Made by a program: the position numbers and the translations under genes | Shown here: one piece after another, positions 11,861 to 24,704 of the stretch | How the letters are laid out: each line of letters opens with the position of its first letter | Numbering within the stretch: position 1 is the stretch's first letter | Notes under the pieces: generated by a model | The model's database searches: none | The model's input: only the letters and a program-made list of their open reading frames with translations | What the model was told of the DNA's origin: nothing | Origin: Formicarius rufipectus | Lineage: Eukaryota; Chordata; Aves; Passeriformes; Formicariidae | NCBI GenBank assembly: GCA_013399695.1 | Contig: VXAU01001099.1 | Coordinates: forward strand, 1,925,998-1,989,997 | Length of the DNA: 64,000 nt | Reading direction: 5' to 3'

Positions 11861-13927
11861 AAAAGTTAACTTCTTTACCCCTTCATTCTACCATCTTTTC
11901 TACTTCCCTCTCCCCATCCTCCTCCCCGCCTCCACCACAGCATGCACAGGAGAGAAAATGAATTCGCTTCACAAAACCTGTTGTAGCATATCACTTGCTG
12001 AGATGAAGAACTTCTTACACTGCAGCAACAGCTCATATTGTGCTAGTCAGGATTTCCAACTGATTTCAACAGATTTTCCTTACTGCGTTGATGTGATATA
12101 CTCAGTGCCTTGGAGGACCAAGAAATAGAGGGATTGTGTTTATAATTTCCTCAAAAAAAACCTGCTAGCCGCCTGCCTGGTTCCTGGTTTTGTCATAGTA
12201 ATTACTAATTTTCCATCAAAATTTGTGTGTGAACTGCACATATCTGAGGACATTACTAAATTAGGGGCATGTTGTACAGTAAATTCTGATTCAAGAAAAA
12301 CAGAGCAAATAGAAATACATGGACATCTCTTAAAACTTCCTCTTCTTTTTGGCATAGGACCTCTTGTCCTTACTACATTACACATCAGTTTCAACTCAGT
12401 TTTAATTAATGATTTTAAATTAGGCTAAGAGGATATTAGCTTGCAAAGCCTGGCAATGAAGAATGGATGTTGTGGCTCAGACACAACCTTCCAGAATCTC
12501 TGCAGCTCACATCTTATAACACTTTCATGTCGGTCATACAGATTACATTTCCTGCAACACTAAAGCAGCTTTTCTAGTGGGTCAGAAACATGATAGGTTT
12601 ATCCTTCAGCGTGGCCAGAAAACATACTGAGGAGGGGAAAAATGCCCTTAGCATCTACTCTTAATGCATGGAAAGAAAGGAACTTAAAAGATGAGCTTCC
12701 ACAGACTTTGAAGACTAATGCAGAAGACATTTTTAAGAAGTGCCACAGAGCATTTGTGATGCCCAAAAATGCAGGGTAAAAGGAATTCCAGCTGAGAGGT
12801 CTTTGTCCCCCATAGTCTCCTACTTGGACCTGCTGTGCAGACCACACAGCAGTAGGGTCCACAACTCCAGAGTGTGGCCCTACAGGGACCACTGCAGAAA
12901 TGGGCAGGATCTGCAGGGCTGTGACTTCCATACTGCCCTCTGTGCAGGCCAAGTCCCATGTCCCGTATGAAACGCTAATGGGACATTCTATTTCTTGTTT
13001 TGTTGGATTTCTGTATATCTCAAAAAGCTGTCAGCACTGAAACACACGTGAAGAGGCCATGTGCAGCTGATATACATGTCTGTCAGTTTATCTGATGTAT
13101 TGCTCTTGCTTGGCTGGAGCAGAAATACAATTTCTTTTAAGAAGATTCTAGTTTTAACATATAAATCCTGACAACAAAATCTAATCCCGTATTTTTCAGT
13201 TTGCTCAATTATGAAGAAATTAAAAAGAAAAATAGGACAAATTCAATTATTTCTTTTAAGTTTTTTATATTTGTAAGGAAGCATTTTGGGCATTTTCTCT
13301 ATTTGAGGTATCAGGCCCAGACAGTAAAAGAAGTGGAAAATACAGGGAGTAATTTTTAAGCACAAGAAAAGAATAAAACATATGAAGACTGAAAAATGAA
13401 AGACTTCTCATGATGAACAGTAACAGTGACCTGATGGACCTCAGATGATCAGGACAGTAAGGAGACACGCAAGAACGGTTGTCCTGTTATACAACAGAGG
13501 CAAGTTATTAGCAGATGAAGTTGCAAAGATTACTGTGCTTACTGCTCTTTGGCAGTAAGCCACTTCTTCCCTAAAAGTGACAACTTGGTCAACGTTGCCA
13601 TAAATAATCCCAGTGACACAAGGGCAAGACCTCATCTTCCAATAAGTAAAATAGGGAGAATACTTAAAAAGGGACTGCTTATGGATACTTTTGATGATTT
13701 ACAGATGGTGTGAAAAGTACTAGACTGCAGGAAAAAGAAAATTTACTGTATACATTTAAAGAAGGAAAAGGATAATAGAGACAGTACAGTGTAACTTAAT
13801 TTCTCCAGAAGAGACAAGAACAAAAAATTAAGGAGATAATACATAAGCATGTGGAAGCAGTCAGAGACCACAGACTTATCAACAGCAGATCACATCATAT
13901 ATGTCTAACTTCCTGCTGTAACAGAAC
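11861..13927. other. unassigned sequence
   Basis: It starts with a pyrimidine-rich patch near 11880-11935. The 12730-12970 segment is GC-richer and carries overlapping ORFs on both strands (up to 117 codons) without motifs. The 13300-13920 segment has an A-rich style typical of decayed retroelements but matches no family I can name. Confidence 0.4.
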
Positions 13928-14056
13928 AAGAAGTGTTTGGACAACGCTATCAGGTACATGGTGTGAGTCTTAGGAATCATCCTGCACAGAGCCAAGAGTT
14001 GGACTCAATGATCCTGGTAGGTCCCTTTCAGCCCAGCATATTCCATGATTCTGTGA
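13928..14056 (+). mobile_element. CR1 LINE 3' end
   Basis: The sequence follows the avian CR1 3' UTR: GTGTTTGGACAACGCTATCA, GGTGTGAGTCTTAGGAATCA, GAGTTGGACTCAATGATCCT, and a terminal ATTCCATGATTCTGTG octamer pair. CR1 copies are usually 5'-truncated and this one retains only about 130 bp, with no coding sequence. Orientation is plus because the octamers lie at the right end. Moderate divergence from the usual consensus suggests it is not recent. Confidence 0.85.
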
Positions 14057-14289
14057 ATACACCTTTTGAACAGGAGGGGAGGTATATTCATTGTGTCTGT
14101 TGACTTGGAATTTTGACACTGTTTCACAGTGTTTTCTTCTAAGTAAATGACAGAAGTGTATTTCACTGTGAGTTGGGTGCCACTTTGACTGGAAAACTGT
14201 AATTGAAGATTGAAGGGATCAGAGGAGGCCAGGTAGAATGGTCACAGATACAGAAGCCATAATATGGAAGAGAAAAATCCATGAATGGT

Positions 14290-14632
14290 TTGTCTGTGGA
14301 AGATAAGTCTGAGGGAAGACAAAGTAATCTTTAAATACATAAAAGGGAGTGAATAAACAGTTTAACTTGCATAAGACAAAGTAATAGGCTTAAATTGTAA
14401 AGTGAGGTTAGTCATTAGGAAAAACAAACCTTCAGAATGGTTAGAATAATCAAGACTTGCTAGGGAGTTTAGGGAACCTTTGGTATTGGAGGGCTTTACA
14501 AACAAGTTGGTTGAGCATCTGTCAAAATGACACAAGCTTTGTTGATCTTGTGCTTGGACAGAGAGGTGAGCTAGATTTCTCTTGAGACCCCTTCCAGCTG
14601 CCTTCTCCTATAAAATTTGATTCTGTAACATC
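14290..14632 (+). mobile_element. older CR1 LINE 3' fragment
   Basis: Recognisable in order: ATCTTTAAATACATAAAAGG; a segment reading TAGGCTTAAATTG then GTCATTAGGAAAAACAAAC; GGAGGGCTTTACAAACAAG; and GACCCCTTCCAGCTGCC followed by a TTGATTCTGTAA end. These match the order of landmarks in the last part of CR1 ORF2 and its 3' UTR. It is more diverged than the CR1 at 13.9 kb, so probably older and of another subfamily. No intact reading frame remains. Confidence 0.75.
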
Positions 14633-17219
14633 AACAACATAATGCATGAGTTGGCTGTGGACCTTGCCTTGCCAATATCATCAGCAAGTGCCACTTGGTG
14701 GAAAATTGCACAGGTTGTCTCGGGGCCAACAAGCCGGTGTACTCACTGCCATGCCCTGGGGACCTGATCCACTTGGCTAGTCCCAGCCTCACTCCAGCTT
14801 GTTTATCTGTGTGTCCTTCTCACAGCAGTTCTCAACTGGAGGATCAAGGCATCCCCATGTCAAACCTTGAGTAAGGAGGAGGGATGCACCAAAACAGCAT
14901 GCTTGGCTTATCAGTGTAGGAAGCACTTCAGAAGAGCATCCTTATGGACTGAGGTGGGCACCAGGTAGTGGGTCCACAATGACCACAGCAGAGGAGATGG
15001 CCCATGAGTGTAGAAATATTGCTGCTGTCCTTACTGGAGTAGAGGCTAATAAATCCACCAGAAATTGTGCAGAATCACCAACAAATATATCTCTAGGCAT
15101 AAAAAGTATAGGATTCAAAACCCTTAAGCTATTGAAGAGGTTAAACCTGTAAAGGTTGCAGAGTCTTTCTGTAAACTAGTCAGGCTGAATGAAAGGTCAT
15201 TGGATTTTCACAAGCTCCTCTAGCTAAACAGTGCCTCTGCCAAGTTCTCTTTTGAGTTTAAGTATTTAGAGATAAACTTCTCAAACTCAAAAACCTCATT
15301 CTAAAATAAAAGTTTAGATCATTAAGTGTGCATGCTCAATATTTGATGAACTTAAATATTTTATATAAATCTTGGAGAAACAGAGGAAAGTTACTGGAAC
15401 ATATATGTTCTAATTATAATCCCTCTAGAAATTTGATGGGCTTATTAACCTTATGGAAGCTTAGATAAGTTGACCGTTTTAATTAAATGTAAACAACTTT
15501 CTAATAACAACCTTGACGTCTCTTCCCAGAGAGTGATCCTAGAGGCCCAGTGCACTTAGAAATACCAAGGAGTTGCATTACAACCTGCTGAGACACTGCT
15601 GTACTGTCAAAATGATGTGGCAGTGAGCGCATTTTGAACAGTCCTAACCCGATGTTCTGAGTCTCAGTCAGCTTTAAAAATGTATTGTTTCCTTCCAGTT
15701 TTATTAGTTCTCCATCTCTGTGTAAAGGGTAAACTTTCCAAAGTCTAGAAATTTCAGTCAAAGTTTTATACTTGTTCTGAATTCAATAGATATGAAGACA
15801 ACAGAGGCTTTTTGGTTACCTGTATTTGTGCATTTCATGCAAGGATGGTCCTGACATTCTCAGGTGCACTGAGGAGGCACAGGGTCTCTGCAGAGTGAGT
15901 TTGTATTTTCTTTCAGCACAGTTTTCAGAAGTTATGGCTGTGCCTAGCATGAATTCCTCTGCAGTCAGGTGAATCAGTATGTGGAAAATCATTGGTCAAC
16001 AGTAGGGATAGAGGTCTGAAGTTAATCTGTTTCTGGTGATGAAGAAGTCATCCTGCACATCCTCTGTGACTGCTGCAGATGGTGTGTCATGGCAAGGGCA
16101 CGGGAGCGAAGGTTGGCTTTGCAGGCATGTCTTTCCTGGTATTTTCAAACGTGACTTCCAGTGTGGAAGAGGGTAGAGAGTTAGTGCATAGTTATCCTCT
16201 TGCACACACTGGGATTTTTATGTGCAAAGAGCTGCTGCTTTTGGCATCATAAACCCAGCTATTGCTTCTGTTCTTTAAATGTTCTGTTGTCCAGTCTTTG
16301 ACTTGCCTCCTTGGGACCAGAGAGAAATTATATTAACAAGACTACATATCATCAAATAAAAAATACATTTTATGCATATTTGCTAGAAACTGAGAGGGGT
16401 CAGTTATGTAAATTATGTACTAATGTGCATGATATGTGAGGTGCTTATCAGGAGTGGTTGAGGCAGTTCAAGGTTTGCTAATCAATGACGAAAGTTTATC
16501 CATGCAAAGCAAAAAATAAAAAATTAAAAAAAAAATAATCAGAAAGGCTTGTCGTCAACCAAACAAGCAGCATCAAGGCTGCCTTCTTCATAAATGGAGG
16601 CCTTTTTTGACAGTCAAAGACAGTGGTCCTGCTCTTTAAAGCTGGTGGGAGAGTTGCCGCTGAGACATGAAGAGCAGACAAGAAACAGGTCAGTGAAGCA
16701 GCTCCCACAAGGTGAAAGCTTAAGGAGAGCGTGTTTTGATCCTGTCCTCTGTGCTGAGGGGAAAGCCCCAAGGAGCAAGAAAGCAGCATGAAGATGGAAA
16801 CTACTTTTGCTTGTTGTTTTCATCTGTTTCTGCATTTGGAAAAAAACCCAGCACCATTTCTCAAAGGAAAGTGGGTCCAGTCCTTCAAGGAAATCGCTGT
16901 TGGGGAAAGGAAATGTTAGTTGGGAAAAGCTTTAGAGGAAGGATTAATCCTACATAGGAGGGGGATGAAAGTCAGTAGGGAGGTGGAGAAGAGTGAAGCT
17001 CATGTTGCTCTCCATGTTTATGTCAAAGACCTGATCTCTGGAGTCCCTTCTGTCCCAGCAATGACATGCCCATTGTTGGACCTCGCTCGAGAAGATACTC
17101 ACTTGCCACTTATGTCTGTGTGTAAAAGGCTGTCCTGAAGTAGGTCATAACCATGAGTCGGGAAGGGCTGAGCAACACTACAGAGATCCTCTCTTGTGGG
17201 AACCATGCACAGACTTGAG
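14633..17219. other. unassigned, locally GC-richer sequence
   Basis: The 14640-15060 and 16540-17140 segments are GC-richer than the surroundings and look like imported or decayed repeat DNA, but no family is certain. At 14826-14866, CAGCAGTTCTCAACTGGAGG is reminiscent of a hAT (Charlie-type) terminus, too weakly for a call. ORFs are at most 97 codons without motifs. Confidence 0.4.
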
Positions 17220-17720
17220 ATTATTTTAGAAAAGAAAAAAAACTACCTAGGGAGCTAGCACTCTAGTTAGGTTCCTTTTAAATGTCAGCTGCTCTGTGTG
17301 TTACTACAGTGGAGCTCAGTCTGTAATAACTGGCATTTATCAAGGCAATCTGTTTATTTTTTTTTTAACATCTCATTTATGGCAGTTTTAGGTTCTTTAC
17401 ATTGGACTGTAGAAAATCCTCTTACAGATTCAGAAATGATCCCCCATATATTTATATAAACAAAGCTTAGGAATGGGAAATCTAAATTGTTAATCACTTG
17501 TGCTGTTTTCTCCATGGAAATATCAAGCAGCTTTCCTTTGAGAGGGTAAAATACCCTCTTTGCACTCCATACAAAAAGGTTTTCTTTGTTACACCTGCCA
17601 GCATGAAAAAGGATTAATTTTAACAGAGCTTAACCTAGCCATCTAGGGGAAGCCGTTTAAATGACTCCGTGTCTTGGTTGCTTTTAATGGTACTACTCTG
17701 CTGACTTCATTTAAGTTTTG
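17220..17720. promoter_or_regulatory. possible conserved noncoding element
   Basis: The sequence is unique, not low-complexity, and carries homeodomain-like and bHLH-like motifs: GTTAATCAC near 17490, GGATTAATTTTAAC near 17611 and GTCAGCTGC near 17285. No ORF or repeat was seen. This is one of the weaker regulatory candidates, called by composition only. Confidence 0.25.
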
Positions 17721-20049
17721 CAAAATATAAGAGAAAATTTTGACTTATGCCACTCAAGTTTGTTGGATTTCATCACAACTGGTATGGATAATACAGGCAA
17801 ACCTCAGCTGTGCCTCCCTGTGAAAAACATGCATCTATTTCCTTAGAGTTTTTTTCAAGAGCATTCATCAGGGAGAGTAAATAAAAAGTTACAAATGCAC
17901 CTTACTTACCATTACTTCATGTTATAAAGCAATGAATCCTAATATTGTGATGAAATTTTGGTAAACATTTGCAGAAGGCTTTCAGATTGTCTCATATATT
18001 AAGGAAAAAAATGTTGAGTGCTTTTTTCTGGATCAGATTATTGGCATTTTCCTCTCTTTTAAGGTATTTTAAAATGAACCTGTCTGTTGTAAAAAATGCA
18101 AGCCCAGAATTTCTGCCCAGAGGGACAGGGTACTGGAAAGAAAAATGTTAATTAAAGCAGGAGTTTAACAATAGATGTGTAGTGGCTTTTTATTATCTTG
18201 ACACCCTCCATAGCCATTAATGTAAGTGAAGAAAATGCACAGTGTTACAATGAGCACTGTAGTGTCATACATTCAAGTTAAAAAACTTGTTTATCATCAT
18301 AGACAGGCTGTGGAAACACGCTAGGAGAAGGAGCTGCAGACCTGCACACTGAGGGCTCTGTAGCAAGGACTGTCATGGGGCTGCTCCACCTGCATGAGGC
18401 CACAGGGACATGGAACACGTGCATCTGTGATGCAGGTACAGAGCCACGAATGGGAAAATCTTAGGACACTGATCTGTTTCAGCTGTTGTGATTTTACTGC
18501 CTTTAATGTGCTGGTAAACTTGTTAGCGTAGATACTGGATTTTCAGTTTTGGCTTCTGTGAGTAGGTCTTTGGGAAAGAAATTGCGAACAAGTTATGCTG
18601 CAGTGGTCACAAAAATCAGAAAAAAATGCAGCCTCTTTAGTTCCCCAGTACTGAGGCAAAGTGAGGAGCTCCTAAACCATCCCTCTAGCCTACTTAAAAA
18701 ACAAACAAACAAAAACCCATCAAATTTAGCAAAACAAATGTTCCCCATTGAAAATTATTCAAACTTTTAGGACCAGCTGAAATACCTTAAGCACAATAGA
18801 CCTGTCTACTTGCTGACATAATTTAAATATTTGAATTGAGCTGCTGCCGGCAGTATTCTATAAGAAAACCAGAACTGTGAAGGGTTTTTTTGCTTAGTAT
18901 CCTTCTTGCTCTCTTCTTTTTTTCATTCTTGGTGTTAGCAGTGGTAACGAATAGCTTATTTAGAATTTGCTTTAACCTATTTACAATGAGCAATCTAACT
19001 AAGCTGAAAAGTATATTTGTACAAAGGTCCAGGTGACATCAGCTTCTGCAAATACACTGGAGCAGATCAGTGAACAGGAAGTAATTAAACCCTTTAAGTG
19101 AAATAAATCTCACCATTTAATGGAACAAACAAAAATTCCCTATTTTAGTGTTGAATTTCTTTTGTATCAAAAAAATATCCTCACTGAATCTAAGATTTAA
19201 TCGAATTTTTATACATTTGGATTTTGTTCGTTTGCAAAATCCCTTGAACATAATGAAACATGTCACTGTGAAATGAATTTTCCTGAGGTACAAAAATTTT
19301 AATTCAGCTTAAATAAAAAAAAAAAAAAAAGGAATTTCTAGAACCTATTAGTAGTTTCTGTACTACTAGCAAACTATTTTAGTTCTATTCTTTTGTTTCC
19401 CAGTCACAAAACACTATACAATAAATATTTCCAAGAGGAACAGAAAATTGGAACTTGGCTTTTGGAAGGATTAAATCTTCATATGTGTGGTATGTTCTTC
19501 CTCTTAATATAATTACAGAATAATTATTTCTAAAATTCCCACAGCAATTTCACTTTCCCCCCTTTTATTTCTTTGGAAGTTAAGGCAACTAGTCCTCTGC
19601 TGGCTGATGGTGTTGACTTAGGAGCTACTTGAAAGAAACTCTAGACAGCCTCTGTGAACTTGTTCAGCCTCAGTTATATCTCTTGCAGCCATGACCTGGT
19701 GGGTGCTTCTGCAGTGGAATGTGTGACTGACACCAGCTGTGTGGCTGCATGATGAGACATTTGAGGTTGTAGTGGAACCTCAAGGCTTTCCTAGATCTCA
19801 CTCTTGTAGCCTCTGTGATGTGAAGGACCTCTTTCTGCTGTGCCAGGCCTTGCAAGTCTGCTTAGAACACAGACATTAGAACAGCTGTCTCAGCCACAGT
19901 ATTTATAAATCTGGATAAACTCTGTAGTTTAATATTTTTAGCAGTAAGTTTCCGATGCCAGGAGAGCACACACCAGTCTAAAAAGAAGGTCTAAGAATCT
20001 AATGTGGTATTTGATTTAATATAGAGCAACCCTCTTGAAAAAAGGTTCT
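17721..20049. other. unassigned AT-rich sequence
   Basis: No gene was recognised. A 180-bp GC-richer patch at 18295-18470 is unassigned. A short A/C tract lies near 18697-18719 and a poly-A run near 19314-19331. ORFs are 73 codons or fewer. Confidence 0.45.
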
Positions 20050-20050
20050 G

Positions 20051-20127
20051 TCTACAGATCGGTAAGGATTTGATCTGTACAGACCCAATATATCTACAGA
20101 TCAATAAGTGCAAACATAATGCACTTA
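20051..20127. repeat. cluster of short direct and inverted repeats
   Basis: TCTACAGATCGGTAAG (20051-20066) recurs as TCTACAGATCAATAAG (20093-20108), with 14 of 16 bases identical. Between them lies GATCTGTACAGA, a partial inverted copy. Overlapping the second unit is the inverted repeat TAAGTGCA (20105-20112) / TGCACTTA (20120-20127) with a 7-base loop. Function is unknown. Confidence 0.6.
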
Positions 20128-22112
20128 CTTAAGGTCTGCTTTCAATGGGTCACCAAGTGTAAATTATATATTGTGGAGGAGTAGCAGTGTTAGTTGGAGA
20201 TGCCCCTTTCTCCTATGACATTCTGCAGATGTAAAATTTCTAGGCAGGGGGAAACAGAAAGCTCTTTACCATTGCATATGTAAGACCTGTGTTTGTATTC
20301 TTCTTCTTGGGATGGAGTAATATATTCATAGAAAAAATAAGACACAAAAACTAGATTGCTTTATTCGTGATACCAGACTTCAAAATCACATCAGGAAAGT
20401 GAGTTTTTCATTGCCAGATTTTGCCCTTATAGTAAGCAACTTCAAAGGAGGTGCAGCTAACTCTTAACTGCGTTTTTCCAGGAAATACATGGGTGACCTC
20501 CTGAGTTTTCCTGCATTACTTGGCTGAGTTTTGTGATAAAGGGAGATTTTCCAGACATCTATTTAATTGCATAAACTATATTAATAACCTTATTTTTTTA
20601 AAAAATATAATTAATACCCTAAATAATCTAGTAATTTGATTTAAATTATCTATTCCTTAGTTATGGGTTATATAATTAGTGTTTCTGTAAGAGTATTTAT
20701 TCTCATGTATTGGCATATTCAATTTTACATGGCAGGAAAAGTTGATCTGACAGTGATTTTGAGCATGACACAGAGGTCAAGATGTATAAAAGATTTGAAC
20801 AATTAGCTGTCTGTCTGAATCCAGGGCTTTTTCTTGTTCCTGAGTTTTCATCTGTTCAATGCTGATAGTTGCTAGAGCAGAAATAGGAATACATCCTCCC
20901 CTTAGGTGAATTTATATGGTTAGTTCATGAAGGTTGGAAGGTGCTGTGATATAATGGTGCTGGAGAACTTATAATGAATTACCATATATCCTAGTCTTTC
21001 TGTAGTCATTTAAGTAGAGAAATTTGTTTTAGTATATTTCATGCATTAAGTCTTCCCTTTGCAGGTATTTCTGATACCTATGGCAACTGTGCCTCAGATT
21101 GCCATGTGTATTTTTAGATGCAGTGAAGCATTTTAGCTGCTCTGAAAGAGCCTTGTACAATAATTTCAGTGGTCCATGTACTTTGAAAGCATTACTAGCC
21201 AAGTAAATTGTGCACTGAAGAATCCAAGTGTGTTTAATAAATGTATATGCAGTCTGACAAAAGCTTGTCAATACATCCAAAATGCCAAAGAACTTGTTTT
21301 GTTCTCACCTCTGGGAGAATCTTAATGTGGTGAAAGGGCATGTTCAGTTTGAGGGTCTTGTTCAGGTTTATTTTTCTGCTACTACTGCCCCTCTGTTATT
21401 CAGTTTTCTGGAGAATAAGCAAAGTCTCAAACATGAGACAACCTTTTCTTCTTTGTGATTCTGAAGAATGTCCCAATGAAAGCTGTTTGATAATGGAAAA
21501 GTATATTCAATCTTCTGTCCTATTTCTCAGTAATTTAATCTCTCTTGCAAGGCCAGCAGAACATTACAGATGAGATGTCTAGTGAGGTTTCTGTTTACCC
21601 ACAGGATTCAGTTATATATAAGCAGGGTAAATTGTTTTTCTGTGAATACATCTTATACATGGTTCATGAGTGGCAAAAGCAACTGGATCTCATTGTCTGG
21701 CACCAGTCTGAGTCTGTCCTTTCTGCATTCCACCCAGGGAGGTGCCAATCTGTGTAAGCCAGGCACTGATGCCTACTCCCTGGCAAGGTCTCTAATACAC
21801 CCCAGCCCTTACGAGGGGCTCAATATTATATTCAGGTGCTTGATGTGCCCCCTTAATGTCCCCAGGTTATTCCCTATAACCCTGCTGCAAAACAGCTGGC
21901 ACTGCTGACATTTGGTAGGGCTTCCCATCTCCCCTTTATCTTTCCTTCTTGCAATGTGTTTTAAATAACTCAGGACAGAGTTTGAAATCTGTGCTTCTCC
22001 TCTTGTACACTGAATTTGTCTTGTCCTGTTGAGCTGGTCACCTTCTCATCTCACGCAGCTGAATTAATTTCTTTTTCTCATAGTATGTTAAGCCCTTTTG
22101 AGCAACACCCAT
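20128..22112. other. unassigned AT-rich sequence
   Basis: No gene was recognised. The 20570-20660 segment is almost pure A/T. The 21540-21910 segment contains the longest local ORF (112 codons, plus strand), which has no motif, codon pattern or splice context that I can support. Confidence 0.45.
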
Positions 22113-22165
22113 ATCATAGAATCTTAAAGTTTGGAAAGGATCTCTAAGATATCATGGTACTGGTA
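22113..22165 (-). mobile_element. CR1 LINE 3'-tail fragment
   Basis: ATCATAGAATCTTAAAGTTT, then GGAAAGGATCTCTAAGAT, is the reverse complement of the CR1 3' terminus (consensus start tcatagaatcatagaat...ggaagggacctctaaagat). Only about 50 bp is confidently recognisable. Beyond that the match fades. Confidence 0.65.
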
Positions 22166-24499
22166 AGATCTTATAGGATCCCAACTATGCCAAAACTTTG
22201 AAGAGTTGCTGTTAGTGTCCTCATGGGACAGATCTATATATGATTTGCTTGATTAATGCAGTTTGTGAAAATAACAAGTAAATGCTTTCATAATCATCTG
22301 TTTAAATTGCCTTACAGATTTTCATACAGAGTTCAGTGCACTCTCAACCCTTGCCAGTTTTCTTCATTGCTGTCCTTTAGGAATAAAAGATACATATCAA
22401 CAAAGTGTATTAAGTAAGCTTGCTGACCCTGGTTTGGGAGTTTGTGTAGCCTGGTTACGGTTTCTCTGTAAACAAAACCTTTGAAATATTATCTTAAAAT
22501 AATTCTATAATAGGACAACAAATAACATAAAGCAGGCCTTGACCTATAATTATTTGCACTTAAGGTGCTTAACAAATGAGACACAGAGCATCCCCCTGAC
22601 AAATGTTTACCCTCTTCTTTTCTTTGGGATGATGACAAGGGTTTTCTATCCCAGGTTGATGACAGATGAAGAATTTGGAAAGTTCCTATCTCCCATCTGG
22701 AAGAGGCAATTGCAAGCTCAGTTGGCTCCTTTTTATTTCTAGAAACAAGTGAATCAAGGCAGGGATTTGGAAGATTCCTTCTTCATCTGTTTCTTAGGGA
22801 TTCTTTTCTCATTTTCCTTTGGTTTTGCCCCAACAGAGCTGACCTGTACATTTTATCTTATGTCTTGTCTAAGAATCAAAACCAGTATCTCATCTTACCT
22901 GCTACCCTGCATTTCTGCAGTGACAAACTAGGAGGGAAGGGACAGATGAAGAATGTTCTTCTAGCCCTCAGTGATGCTCAGGTCATGTCCTGAAGACTGA
23001 TGAACCTTTACAATTGTTATCCTGATTGCTGTGCTTTTCTGCAAGGGAGCTTCTTTTATTTCTTTTATTTCCTCTTACCTTAGGCTGTGTGAAAATTATT
23101 TAAAAAAAAAAAAAAAAAGGAAGAAAAAAAGAAGGAAAAAAAACACCCCAAACTGAAAGAAAGGGAAAGGAAAATAAAAGACCCCACCAGAAAGCATCTC
23201 CAAGATTAGATGCTTGCCTGTGCAATGTAGGTTGAAATGCTTATCCATGCTTTTGTGATTAGCAGGCTGGATTATTATGTAACCCTGCATCACCGGGTCT
23301 CCTTGCTTCAACTCTCTCTCAACCCTCTTTGCTTCAAGTTCCCACTACAATGGAAAGGCCATGGTGAAATCTCAACTATAATATCCTTATGTTGACTTAA
23401 GCAAGGCTTTACGTGGCCTTGGTTCATCTTACAGCTCTGATCTGACTTCATCCTACTCTAGGGATGTCTGTGTGTTCTGCTAAAGCTGCCATGGATTAGA
23501 TCACATGGCTTGTGAATGAGCATTTCCTTCTTGGAGATTCAGATGGAAAGCTCCCTCTAGGAAGCAAGGAAGCTTTTCCACAGCTGAAATCAATGGCAAG
23601 GCTCTCACTGACTCCAAGGGAAGGAGGATTGGACTCAATAAATTAATTTTCTGTATATTAATCAAATTCTACAAGTCACATGCAAATTCTACAATTCACA
23701 TCCTTATCTAATTTTTGGGTTTTTTTGGTTAAATTTAAAACACATTGATGTTAAAGTGCAATCTCAGAATGACAACCATAAACGAACAGGTTCAGATCTC
23801 ATTGAAACCAAAGGGAATTTTTTATTGACTTAATTGGGATTGGAATCAGGGTCTGAAATTATATTCTGACTGCCTTCTTCCCTAACCTTTCGAGTACTGC
23901 TGGGCATTAGAATCAAGCAATTTTTTGTCTTCTTCCCTCTTGTGGTTTTCTTTGCTGTACATTGTCAAAATAATCTATCTCACCCTAAAATACTTCATGT
24001 TTTAATCATCCAGCAAAACCCCACACCCTGTCAGATACACACAGACACTCATCACCTTCCCCACGTCCCATCAATGCAAAAACATCGATATGCCTAAACC
24101 ATCTTTATGCAATGCAAATATACAGCCTGTTCCTACACAGCATACCAGAGAGAGAGAGCAGACCCAACTAATTGCCAGAGGGGACTGATAAATAAGGATG
24201 TGTTCCTACTTCCATTATCAGGTGTCACTAGGAACAGACAGGGATGGGATCAGGTGGGTGAAAGGGTCTCCTTTGGAAGAATTTTTTTCAGCTAAATATG
24301 TGCTCCTTGTCTTGTCAGATCCCAAACAGGTAGAAACCAACCAACAGCCTCAGAGGTGTAAGAAGCATCTACCCAAATTCAGGGTGGGGAACTTAGTTAG
24401 ATATCAGTTTTACAGAAAAATGTTGTACTTGTGGATCAAAAATGGAATATGAGTCATTAATATAGTACTAAAGAACCCTTCCTAGCCCTGAGAACTAAA
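22166..24499. other. unassigned sequence with a poly-A/G tract
   Basis: No gene was recognised. An A16 run followed by A/G-rich sequence lies at 23101-23148. A short (GA)n run is near 24147-24159. The rest is unique sequence with ORFs of 84 codons or fewer. The last few hundred bases may already belong to the old CR1 that follows, but no landmark confirms it. Confidence 0.45.
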
Positions 24500-24704
24500 A
24501 AGACAAATCTTGAATGTTTGGGCAGGAGTGAGTCTGACCTCCATATTATGAAAACCCAGGATGGCATTTATAGAGGGATTTTATCTTACAGATTTGTTGA
24601 AGGCTTTTAAAAAAGCATAGAATACAGACAAATGAAAACCTCTGTAATGGAGCTGAAAAGGGGGTATTTTGAATTTCCAGATAGTTTCCCTAAGCAATTT
24701 ATTT
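24500..24704 (+). mobile_element. old CR1 LINE, left part (interrupted)
   Basis: Decayed plus-strand CR1 ORF2. GGAGTGAGTCTGACCTCCAT, followed by a run of A's, matches the pre-RT segment (gtgagtctgacttc...tggaaaaa). CAGATTTGTTGAAGGCTTTT corresponds to the DFQKAF region of reverse-transcriptase motif A. The match stops at 24704, where a younger minus-strand CR1 begins, and resumes at 26206. Frames are broken throughout. The spacing between landmarks is shorter than in intact elements, implying deletions. Confidence 0.6.

Noticed and set aside
14826..14866. hAT-like terminus reading CAGCAGTTCTCAACTGGAGG
   Set aside because: The match covers only about 40 bases, with no partner terminus or target duplication.
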